From assembly GCA_009829735.1 (NCBI GenBank), contig CM020618.1:7318627-7382626 (forward strand): a DNA stretch of 64,000 bases, given 5' to 3'. The stretch is from Pyropia yezoensis (Eukaryota > Rhodophyta > Bangiophyceae > Bangiales > Bangiaceae). Made by a program: the position numbers and the translations under genes. The notes below the pieces were generated by a model. The model was not told the DNA's origin. It made no database searches and was given only the letters and a program-made list of their open reading frames with translations. This document shows positions 41,271 through 51,869 of the stretch, piece after piece (the stretch's first letter is position 1; the number at the start of each line of letters is the position of its first letter).

Positions 41271-43020
41271 TTACTCGTTTCCCGCCCTTGGTAGGGTGCT
41301 GTCCGCCGGGACATCCGGCTGAGGAGGTGCCCCCTCGACGGCCAGTACTCCACCTGGAGCTGGCTGCCACCCGGTGCGGGTCCGGGTGCTCGGGCGGGAT
41401 ATCCCCCAGTAGATGCCTTTGCGTTGCGCCGCTGCCCGCCGAGACTCCTCGGGGATGAGTGGGCAGGAAGACACCCAGTGCTGGGATCCCCACACAACAT
41501 ACACCCGGACGTGCCGGTCCCCCCTTGAGTTCGCATCGGGGTAGTCCCGTAGCTACGGTTGCTTCCCTCGGGCGCCCGAGTGGCCTGCTCCCTGGTAGGC
41601 CTTGGGTCCTTGGGTCAACCGGAACATGGATTCCCCCAACCGGTTGGGTCGGCCCGCAATCTGCGGAGGTGCCTCCGTGCGCACCGCCCATGTTGGCAAG
41701 GGTTGGTGAGGGTTACCCGTCACCGGGGAGTACCCCGTAGTCCGCACATACGGGACGCGCCGTCCCGTGCCTTCGTTGACCTGGAACTGGGTTCCAGCCG
41801 GGGCGATGTACGCTACCGTACCATGTTCATCAATCACCGGCGTCGCCGGTAGCAACAGGTGGCCCTGTTGGTCGACTAGAGGGTCATCCTCACCAATAGG
41901 GGTATGTTCGGTCGCCACCAGTACTGGTGCGGCCTTACGTTCCACCTTCTCTTGCCTCGGTACCGGGGTAAGACTGGGCTTGCCTCCCTCACCCTTGGCT
42001 TCGGGGCCAAGGCACACTCCGGGTGTAGAACCCGGTAGGCGTCCCCTAGGGACTTGCACATATGCATCAGTCGACTGAAGTTCGTCCGTACCGTGTTGGC
42101 GCCCCGTGCGGATATCCGCACGTAGTTGGGTACTCCTGCGAACAGGATGGCCCGTAGCTCCCCTTCTCCGAGGAGCTTCCCCAGCTCGTAGTCGAGCTCT
42201 TGGATCCGGCGTCCAAACATCTCCTCATCCTCCCAGGACTGGGCGGTGGCAGTGCGAAGGGCCCGATAGTGGTCCTCGCACTTGTCCTCACTGAGGTAGC
42301 TGCTCAGCAGCTCCTTCAATATCCCACGGTAATCCATGGGGGTGGCCGCGACCCTCATTCCCGGCATCGGGGATGCCTGGCGAAGAATGCCTCGCACCCG
42401 TTCATCAACAAAGAACGGGAGGATCTCCAGAGGCCAGCCCCTCGTTAACGAGCGCCTTGTCTGCGGCTGCCTTGAAGCTAGTCAAGAAGCCGATGACTGC
42501 CAACGGGCGTCCGTTCGGCCCCCCGAACATAGGGACTCCCTTCATAAGGGTCTGCATAGAGCGGATCGCCCGATGCGACGTATTACGCATCGATTCCGAT
42601 ACGGTGGTAGAGCGGTCCTCCAAACGATAACGTTCCGGAGTAAGAACCGACCGGAAGACCTCGTTGACGATCTCCGTGTCAGCGTCCTGGATATCCAGTC
42701 GCTTAGCCAGTTGATGAGCGAACTCATCGGACTCCATCCGCTTCAGTAGGCTCGCAGTTACCTGCGCGGTCATAGCTTCCACCACTGAAGATGGTACTTC
42801 AGGCGTCGGCACCTCGGGAACCCGAGTTGCCTGGCCTCCTTCGTCGTGGGGGTACTGCGAGAGGGTACCTCCTCCCCCAATAACCGACTCTCCCCGGCGT
42901 ACGTATCCGCCGGGTCGTGTCCGCGGAGTCCGCTTCGGGTGCTCCGAGCGTATCGCTCCGTGTGACTCCGTTTCAACTCTGCCGACGAGTCGGACCCATA
43001 CCCCATTGTGTCCGGGGGTT
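41271..43020 (-). pseudogene. gag: Gag of copy A, frame-broken and cut by the gap
   Basis: Matches copy C gag from about residue 148 to the C terminus, including the CMLCG...H zinc knuckle segment and the terminal GNE before the stop at 41271. Several frame changes split it, the clearest near 42410 and near 41870-42060. The N-terminal part lies in the assembly gap. Confidence 0.85.
41277..41283 (-). promoter_or_regulatory. -1 frameshift heptamer GGGAAAC, copy A
   Basis: The minus-strand heptamer lies 3 nt before the gag stop in the same phase as in copy C (54047-54053). Confidence 0.75.
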
Positions 43021-43520
43021 NNNNNNNNNNNNNNNNNNNNNNNNNNNNNNNNNNNNNNNNNNNNNNNNNNNNNNNNNNNNNNNNNNNNNNNNNNNNNNNN
43101 NNNNNNNNNNNNNNNNNNNNNNNNNNNNNNNNNNNNNNNNNNNNNNNNNNNNNNNNNNNNNNNNNNNNNNNNNNNNNNNNNNNNNNNNNNNNNNNNNNNN
43201 NNNNNNNNNNNNNNNNNNNNNNNNNNNNNNNNNNNNNNNNNNNNNNNNNNNNNNNNNNNNNNNNNNNNNNNNNNNNNNNNNNNNNNNNNNNNNNNNNNNN
43301 NNNNNNNNNNNNNNNNNNNNNNNNNNNNNNNNNNNNNNNNNNNNNNNNNNNNNNNNNNNNNNNNNNNNNNNNNNNNNNNNNNNNNNNNNNNNNNNNNNNN
43401 NNNNNNNNNNNNNNNNNNNNNNNNNNNNNNNNNNNNNNNNNNNNNNNNNNNNNNNNNNNNNNNNNNNNNNNNNNNNNNNNNNNNNNNNNNNNNNNNNNNN
43501 NNNNNNNNNNNNNNNNNNNN
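43021..43520. other. Assembly gap, exactly 500 N
   Basis: A run of 500 N separates inverted copies A and B. The round size suggests a placeholder. Sequence that should be here includes the copy A gag N terminus, leader and 5' LTR, and the copy B 5' LTR, leader and gag: several kb in total. Any frame drawn across the N-run is artificial. Confidence 0.97.
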
Positions 43521-46500
43521 CTGGGTAACCCAAGCAAGCCACCCGGAGTACTGCGGGGAAAAGCCCCACGGAGAGCGCGGTTGAGCCGACGCCGCATCAA
43601 CCCCCCGGTACACCTTCCGGCCCCGACGACACGGCGTCAGGGGATTGATGACCAACCACCAAGGTTGGGAGGAGAGGACGGGAAGCCCCGTCACATGGAA
43701 CCAGACAAGGGCCCTGTTTAGGATGCCCGAGCTACACCGGATATCGGTGTAGGCCACGTGCTGTTTACCTTGGAGAACTTCAAGGTATCAGCCACACTGG
43801 GGGTTGACCCCCAGTCGACACGATCGTACTACCCTGTACTGGATACAGGGGCTGGACCCAACCTTATCCGGAAGGATACCCTCCCGGACAAGTGGCTTCC
43901 GCGAGTCAGAGTGCCTCGGGGACCCACCATCAAGGACGCGAATGGTCGCCTCATTCGTACGACCGCAGCGATGTCACTGCGGGTTACCATCGGGGAACTC
44001 ACTACGGAAGTCGACTTCCTGGTGTGTGAGACCCTATCGGTGCCCTGCATACTGGGGTGCACCTTCATCAACGTTCACGTTGATGCAATCCGGCCAGGCC
44101 GGAGGACCGTCGAGCTTCAAGAAACCGACGGGACGAAGCGAGGACACACGGCTATCGTCAGGGACCTGACGCTACAAGGGAGCCACGTTAACGTGGCTGA
44201 GGTGTACGCAAGTGTCGAGCCGAAGACACTTCGGTTGGCCAAGCGAACTCGCTTTGAGCCGTTGTCGGAGACAGTCCTCCCGGTTAACTGTGACCTCGCA
44301 GGCATCCGCAGAGTCAAGTCTAACTTGCGGACGTACAAGCGCCATGGGTTGACCATGGCCAACGGTCTCATAGACCTCCCATCAGCAGGGTCGTCCCTCC
44401 TAGTGATGGCGAACTATCGCCGTAAGGCAGTCACCCTCCCGAAGGGAACTATCCTCGGGATTGCCGAGCTCTACGAAGGAGATATCCTTACCCCTGACAA
44501 GGAAGGTCAAGTGGACCCACTTGAGGTGCTGGCGGTCGCCGAGACCACCGAGCGACAGCAACCCGATGACGGGAAGCCTAGTCGACCATCATTACCGGCG
44601 GATATTCCGCCGAAGGACCAAGAAGCATTGAAGGCACTGGCCGAGGCTGACCTCGACCACCTTCCCCCTTCCGTAGCCGAAGGGGTACGACGGATGTTAA
44701 GAAAGCATGACGTCATGTGGACAGGCGGAGCCCTGGGTACCATTGGGGCAACCCAAAATCGTATTGACCTGGTACCAGGCGCACGCCCCGCCCGGTCACA
44801 ACCGCACCGAGCGGGACCTATGCAACGAGAGATCGTTGATGGAGAAGTGAAGAGGATGAGTGAAGCCAAGGTGATACGACCTTCGATGTCGGAGTGGGGT
44901 GCCCCAGTCGTTATTGTACCGAAGAAGGATCAAACCCCTCGGTTTTGCATCGATTATCGACGCCTCAACTTGGTTACCAAGAAAGACTCCTACCCTTTAC
45001 CAAGGATGGATGAATGTATCGACTCCCTGGGGGAAGCTACGGTGTTTACCACCATCGACTGCAACGCCGGATACTGGCAGATCTCGGTGGCGGACGAGGA
45101 TATCCCCAAGACGGCATTCGTCTGTCACAGTGGAGTGTACGAGTTCCTAAGGATGCCCTTCGGATTGTCCAACGCCCCCGCTACATTCCAGCGGGCTATC
45201 GACATTATACTGTCGGGGGTGAAGTGGCGTAACTGCCTAGTGTACCTCGATGACGTCATCGTCTTCTCGCGTAACATGGATGACCATGTGCAACATGTGG
45301 ACGAGGTACTCACCCTCTTGCGGAACGCCGGGGTAACCCTGCGTCTGAAGAAGTGCGCCTTCTTCCAACAGACGGTCGAGTATCTGGGCCACCAGATAAC
45401 CCCTGGTAAACTAGGGGTACTCGAAGCCAATACCCGGGCACTCCGGGATGCCCGGTTCCCTAACACCCAGACGCAGCTCAAGAGCTTCCTGGGAATGTGC
45501 AATGTATACCGACGGTTCGTCAAGGACTTCGCTCAGATAGCTAAACCGTTAACGGTTCTTACGAGCAGTACCCTGCCCAAGGTACTCCAACCCCCTTCGC
45601 CTAGCGAAGAGGAGGCATTCGAGTCGCTGAAGCGAGCCCTACTATCCCCACCCGTCCTTGCGTTACCGCACCGACGGGGTACCTTCGTCATCGATGTCGA
45701 TGCGTGCGACACCCAAGTGGGATGCACCCTGCTACAGGGGGAGACGTTGATCGGTACCGATAACGTTATCCCGGACCTACGTCCGGTAGGATACTTCAGC
45801 CTGACACTCAACCCGGCTGAGCGTAACTATAGTGCCACCGAGCGTGAATGCCTCGGAGTTATATGGGCAGTCCAACTGCTCCGTCCATACCTGGAGGGCT
45901 CCAGGTTCATCGTGAGGTCCGACCACGAACCCCTACGATGGCTCCTCAACCTTGGTGACAAGGATTCCGATAGCCATGGGAGGCTAGCCCGATGAAGGCT
46001 AAAAATGGCCGAGCACGACTACCGTACCGTGTATAAGGCTGGGTCAACCCACCACCTCGGAGACGCGTTGTCTCGACTCGACACCCCAAGCGGGGATACC
46101 CGCCCGGTGGACGAGGACATCCCGGTGGTACCGGTCTGCATGGTGGGTAACGCTACCCAAGGTATGGTTGACCATACCATGGCACACCGAGCATGCCCAC
46201 TAACCCTCGCGGACTTCCGCGAGGCACAAGCCAATGACGACGACTGTAGACGTCATCGCGCTAACCTCCTGGCCGGTACGGCCGGCATCTTTCTCCGAGA
46301 ACGAAGACGGACTCATATACCGGCGGGCACCCGCCGATGGACCGACATCAAGTCGTGGTTCCCGTGTCCTTACGGCAAGCCGTCATGGAACGAGAACACG
46401 AGAACCCTACAGCCGGACACCCGGGGGGTTCACGTATGTTCGCAGCAATGCGAAGGTTCTTCTACTGGCCAGCAATGGCCGTCGACGTGGTCGACCACGT

Positions 46501-47674
46501 AAGGGGATGCCACCCCTGTGCGCGTAACCGCATGAGTCTACATAGGCAGGCGTCTGCCATGAAGCTATTCCCACCGATGGGCCCAACGAGCAAGTCGCTA
46601 TCGACATACTCGGGCCACTTCCGGTAACGGAAGAAGGGAACAGGTATATCCTGGTCATGTCTGACCGCTTCACTAAGCTGTCACGAGCGGCAGCCATCCC
46701 GAATGATACGGCATACACCATCATGAACGCAGTGGTTGACCACTGGATCAGTGCATACGGAGTCATGAAGCAAACTCCTCTCCGACAACGGAGCAAACCT
46801 TACGTCAGCATTCTGCACTAAGGTCCTGGGCATGTTCGGCATCGAACCACGTCGGGCATCCGACTACCACCCGCAAACCAACGGGCAGGTGGAGCGGTTC
46901 AACCGCACCATCGTCAAGATGCTACAGTGCTACGTGGCCGAGCACACGAACACTTGGGACAGGCTTCTGTCCGTACTCACCCTGGCATACAATGCCAGGC
47001 CACATCGGAGCACGAACATCGCTCCGCTGGAGTGGGTCATGCCACTAGGCGTCGGTAACCTGACGCTGCCGCCAGGCAGGTGCACTCGGTATGATACACC
47101 GAAAGGCCGACCGGCCGAACGTATCCACCTAGCTTGGTTGGCCAAGCTATCGTGGATGATACCGAAGCTCAAGGGTGCCCTTGACAGAACACAACTTCGT
47201 TACAAGAAGAACTTCGACGCCCGACTACGGGTGCGCAACGCTACCCTGGTAACAGGTGACTGGGTCTACATCAGACACCAGAAGTTCCGGGGGAACAAGC
47301 TCATGCAACCGGTCAGGGGACCGTACCAGAATCTCCACAGAGATGACCACTCTGTTATCTTACACTCCGATACGGAGATCCAACGCATCAGTGTGAATGA
47401 TGTCACACCTGCTCCGAAGCCGGAACAGCCTCAGCCGGCACCGGCTGGGTTGCTACATGAAGCTCTTACAACCCACCGGTCAGATGACCCTGTGGGACCG
47501 GATGGGATTCCATACCAAGTAGAGAGCGTGGTCGGACACACCCACCCGAACCTACCAGGACCCTGGTACGTCAAGGTTATGTGGGTCGGATACGACTCAC
47601 CCACCTGGGAACAGGCGGCGAATATGCCCCGCCAACTCCTCATGCCGTACATGAGGCGACGACGCCTACTGTAA
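43521..47674 (+). pseudogene. pol: Pol of copy B, several stops and frame changes
   Basis: Collinear with copy C pol from about residue 6 to the chromodomain end (MPYMRRRRLL, stop at 47674). A stop replaces a Gln codon near 43720, a TGA replaces a Trp codon at about 45993, and frame changes occur near 46290, 46580 and 46770. RT keeps YLDD (in 43758-45995), and the integrase core and chromodomain are recognisable in 46832-47674. Not functional as it stands. Confidence 0.9.
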
Positions 47675-47751
47675 CAACCCAACCGACACCGACTTCGGCT
47701 GTTGGGGGGTGAGGCTTATACCTACTAAGTAGGGTGTGACATGGTTACGGC

Positions 47752-47946
47752 AGACTTAGGTTTCTAAGTCGAACCAAGCTTAGGCAACTAAGTAGAGTCA
47801 AGCTTAGGTAACTAAGTAAAACCTGAACCTTAATAAGTTAACTTAAAGGTAAAGGCTAACTTCGATAATATCGAAGTAACTAGGGGGCTTACACGGGAGG
47901 ATGACCTCCCCTAGCCAAGACACACAGTGAGGGAGGATGACCTCCC
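47752..47946. repeat. Hairpin cluster of copy B
   Basis: The same hairpin words as in copies A and C: CTTAG-GTTT-CTAAG, two further CTTAGG-CTAAG units, CGAT-AAT-ATCG, and GGGAGG-ATGA-CCTCCC twice. It has one CTTAG hairpin fewer than A and C, so the array varies in copy number. Confidence 0.82.
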
Positions 47947-48129
47947 CAAGCATGAACCAACCGGAAGAAGTTGGGCGGGAGGCAAGGCACCACTGAGCCA
48001 GAAGGGGTACTCCCCAGGGCAGCAAACAGAGGCAAGCAATGCCCCCAGCGGGGGATGAGTTTATACTCACTACTACCCGGCCACCATAAGGGTCACCGGG
48101 GCCCTCTCCCGCACTAACAATAGCGCTCC

Positions 48130-50500
48130 TCAGTGTGTAGACCCACTGCCCGAGGGAGGCCACTCACGCGTAAGCGCGTATACCTCCGTGCTCCACCGGT
48201 CGGCAATCTCACGACGGTCAATCACCCGAGTTACCTCGGTGCATAGCTGGACGAGGGTGCTGCGGCCAGCCTCCACGTCCTCCAGAGCTTTCTGGAGGCG
48301 GTCCAGCACGCCACCGAAGCAACGCGCTGACCCAACTAGCGCAGCACCTGGGGGGATATCCCCCCAGCTAACAGAGAGACCCTCCCGCATTGCGCGGGCA
48401 ACAAGGGCGTCAACGCCCTCGTACCAGAGACGGGGACCCCCGTCATGTAGGGCAGGGGCGGGAGGTGACACTGGCGCAGCCAGAGGAGCCACAAGAGCCG
48501 ACACGGCTACCACCGGAGCCGGTGGCACCTGATACGAAGCTCGGTAGGACCCTACCGAAGGGGCTCCACCGTAACCCCGGCGGGGCTCCGCCCGACGACG
48601 GGACACCTCACGCTCCCCACCCACAGAGCCCCACTCTCGGGGACGACGGCCAACCGCCGCCGGCATCGGGTTACCGAACCACGGAGCAAGGACCTGAAGA
48701 GGGTCATGGATAACCATGGGAATACCCAGGTCAGGAACGGCCTCGGTGGACGCCCACCCATGGCAACTAGGCTCACCCGGCTGAGTACGCCGGATACGCA
48801 ACGAGTGACGAGGCAAGGGGGTAGCCCCCAGCCTGCGGGTCCCCGGTACGGGGGAAGGGCCAACACCCCAGCCCAGTTCACGGCATCGTGAACAGCCAGC
48901 AGGGCCTCGAACTCCCGGGCAACCCGGTCTTGGCAGCTATCAGGTCCACGCCCAACTGCGCGATGTGCCGACGGACACCCGTCGGAAGATGAAACAGGCG
49001 CCCCTGCCGGCGGGACGGACAGCAAGAAGGAGGACGCCTGCCCGAGGGTAACCTCAAGGGTGAAGGTACCCTGCAACGGGTGGACCGGCCGGGAGGCCAA
49101 TACACTCCCGAAGTATCGGAGACAGGAGCCGGTGTCAAACCGGAAAGCAGGGGCGGGTTCCCACCCCTCCTGCCATAGCGGCGGGCGCACGGGAGTGTAT
49201 ACCGGAGCACGACCGTTGCCGGTCTGCAACGCACACGTTATATCCGTGCGAAACGCATCCGCCATGACACCATGGTTACGTCGCCAGCTCGACGCCGACC
49301 TCAACCCCGCCATAGGCGGGTAGGGAGCCGTCAACGACAGATACGGGGATACCCCCGGGTAGTAATCAAATTCGGGATACCGACCGGTACCGCCCACCGT
49401 CTCCCCAAACGCAACCGGCTCCGCCGCCGCCGCAATCCCCGAGCACTAGCCGGGTAGTCAATCTCCCGCGGCAACGCGGGAGCAATCAGGTCGCATACCC
49501 CGAAGGCGGGGTCGAGGTAGACCTCACCCCGTCCCACCCGAGTACGCCAGAGCTGCGCATGCCGGTCGTCCGGCTGACTCAGGATCCAATGGTGTTCCAC
49601 TCGCACCGCGTTCGGCTGGTTGACCAGCCGCATCAACTCCCGCTCCCAATTCGGGTCCACCTTGACGCGCCGGGAGGGCTCTCCACGGGGATGTGGCAGG
49701 TGGAAGTCCACCCGCATCCCGCCCATCGGACTCCATTGACTCTTGTACAGTCAGGCCTCGAACCCGAGCCACCAAGTCGAGCATCGACATGGCGGGTTGA
49801 CCCGCCGCCACGGCGACGCCGCCACCCAACGGGGCAACCCGGGCAGGACCAGGAAGAGTAGGGGGCGCCGGGGGATGCCCCACCGGAAGAGGGGCCGGCG
49901 CCGGAGTCGCACGCGGCCGAGGAGGAAGAAGAAGGGCGGGCGCCCGCCCGGAGTAACTACCCGGAGTCCACTGCCATCGGTGTAGACCCACCTTGACCGC
50001 CAGACGCCCGCGGCACCGCGGCCAGAGCAACGCCGCCATCCGAGCCCGTCGGGGCACCTCGGGGCAGCAGGGGTAGACCCGCCACCCGCAGCCGCGGATG
50101 AACCACCCGGGCGGGCACCCGCGCCGTCTTGACCCGCCGTCCCGGTCGGGGTGCCACCATAACCGCCCGACACGCCGGCGACGCCGCCTTGAGGTTGAGC
50201 CGCGCCGGCACCGGCGACAGAAGCCATTCGGGCCGCCGGAGGAGTAGGGGTAGACGCAGCGGCTACCCGCGGTTGTCCGCCACCCGACGAAGCCGTCGAG
50301 CCGCTTCACACGGACGACAACCCGCCCGGCGCGCCGTCCGGGGCCACACGAACGGTCACCCGATCGTCCTCGTCCTCCGACGAGCTCGCTAAGAAGCACT
50401 CGGCGGCGGTGGCGGAGACGGGAACGTCGTCCACCATCACCTCTTCCCCCTCTTCCGGCAGGAGGTCGTCCTCGCCCCCGGGTACCTGGGGGTCCGACAT
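48130..50500 (-). pseudogene. Antisense ORF of copy B, frame-broken
   Basis: Begins MSDPQVPGGEDDLLP at 50500, matching MSYPQVLEEEEDLLIG of copy A, and ends at the same GSGSTH stop (48130). The first 250 codons differ strongly from A and C by in-frame indels and substitutions but keep the acidic, SSS-E/D and Gly/Pro character. The folded part is close to identical. Frame changes near 48830, 49000, 49380 and 49720 break it. Confidence 0.75.
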
Positions 50501-51092
50501 GGTGCAGCCGGGGTGGCAGGGGCGCCCCTTGCAGAAAAGCCGAGGCCGGCTCGACCCGGTACGAGGAACGCTCGCGCGGACGAGCCAGTGAAGCGCGGGC
50601 GCCCGCGCTTATGACCACAAACGGCCACGAGAAGCGCCTCAGGCGCGCGGGTCAACCCGCGCCCCACGAGGCTACGAACGGGCTCCACCCAGGCACCTGG
50701 GCGGGCCGGGGCCACACCCCCGTACGGGGCAACCAAGAGGGGTTCACCCCGAAACTGCCCCCGCGAAAAGCGGGAGCGGCCGCCCCCATTCACTCGGTAA
50801 CACGAAAGGGGCTCCCCTACCACCAGGCACCTGGTGGCGGATCCGCTTGCACCACCCCTCGGAAAGGGGGGTCGTGAACAGAAACCCGCATCGGGAGTCC
50901 AACGGTCCGGAAAACGGATCGTGTGTGTACCACTCAAAGGGGGGCACCCCCCTCAGACAACCTCGAAAAGGTGTGTCTGTCGCGACGGGGCGCAAAGCCC
51001 CACCCGACTGGTAAACGGTCACGCGACCCACTTACATTCGGTAACCCGAATGCAACTCGACCCGAGGACGGGCCGAATCTAAGGGGGGGACA

Positions 51093-51287
51093 TCTAGCAA
51101 TATGGTTGGCCGCATTGTAGCCCTAATATTAGGGGGGCTACTTCTAACCCTTAACTTCCAATTTGATAGTTCGTACTGGTCACGGTATCTATAAGTTACG
51201 TATGACCAGAGGGACTTGCATCTTGGGGTGGAGGGTAGTTAGTAGTGTCTCCGAGGGTTTATAACGAGGGGGCCGGTGGCGAATCCA
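51093..51287 (+). repeat. 3' LTR of copy B, first part (195 bp)
   Basis: Starts TCTAGCAATATGG (the TG end mutated to TC) after a polypurine tract and stops at GGCGAATCCA, where copy C is inserted. Together with 62120-62287 (168 bp) it makes 363 bp, the exact LTR length. Confidence 0.95.
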
Positions 51288-51650
51288 TGTAGCAATATGG
51301 TTGTCCGTATTGTGACCCTAATATGAGGGGGGCTACTTCTAACCCTTATCTTTCAATTTGATAGTTCGTACTGGTCACGGTATCTATAAGTTACGTATGA
51401 CCAGAGGGACTTGCATCTTGGGGTGGAGGGTAGTTAGTAGTGTCTCCGAGGGTTTATAACGAGGGGGCCGGTGGCGAATCCACCGCCGGCCAAGGTAGAA
51501 CAACAAACCCCTCCCATTTGGGCTCCCATCTTGGTCCCGTGGCTTGCGCTCCAAGGACAGCAACCTTGGCCTCCCGGTGACGTTGGTGCCGATCCCCCTT
51601 GGTGAGTGTTCCCTGAGAGTGGACGTGCGACGGATTCCTATTGTGCTACA
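51288..51650 (+). repeat. 5' LTR of copy C (363 bp)
   Basis: TGTAGCAATATGG to TTGTGCTACA. It contains GGTTTATAACGAGG near 51450 (a possible TATA-like promoter element). Followed by one T and the primer-binding site. Confidence 0.96.
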
Positions 51651-51651
51651 T

Positions 51652-51670
51652 TGGTGGAGCAGCAGGGGAC
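51652..51670 (+). promoter_or_regulatory. Primer-binding site of copy C
   Basis: TGGTGGAGCAGCAGGGGAC, one base after the LTR; identical over 19 nt to that of E1. TGG at its start matches the CCA end of a tRNA. Confidence 0.8.
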
Positions 51671-51869
51671 GGGCTTCCGTCACCCTTGTGGTGACGCCGT
51701 CTTCGGCCCTGGCACCCGGATAGGGATCCGGTCCTTTTCTTGTACTCGTGGTGTTGCGACCTGATCGATTGTGTTGAGCTTTTACCTGTGACTGTGACCT
51801 ACTGTTACTCTCCCCAATCTACCCCCTCGCTCTCTTATTCGTGGTGGTCGTTGCGTCGGTTGACTGATT

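Larger units (their letters stand above)
33218..43020 (-). mobile_element. Chromovirus copy A (minus), 5' end lost in assembly gap
   Basis: Read on the minus strand: gag (cut by the gap), pol, hairpin cluster, antisense ORF, polypurine tract, 3' LTR. Copy A is closely similar to copy C throughout. It is inserted in the integrase of E1; the base pairs before its LTR are GAACG (33213-33217), expected to recur beyond its missing 5' LTR. Gag and Pol carry small frame breaks; the antisense ORF is open. Confidence 0.92.

Noticed and set aside
42405-43757. Open frame running through the N-run
   Set aside because: The N bases are translated as X; the two sides belong to different element copies in opposite orientation.
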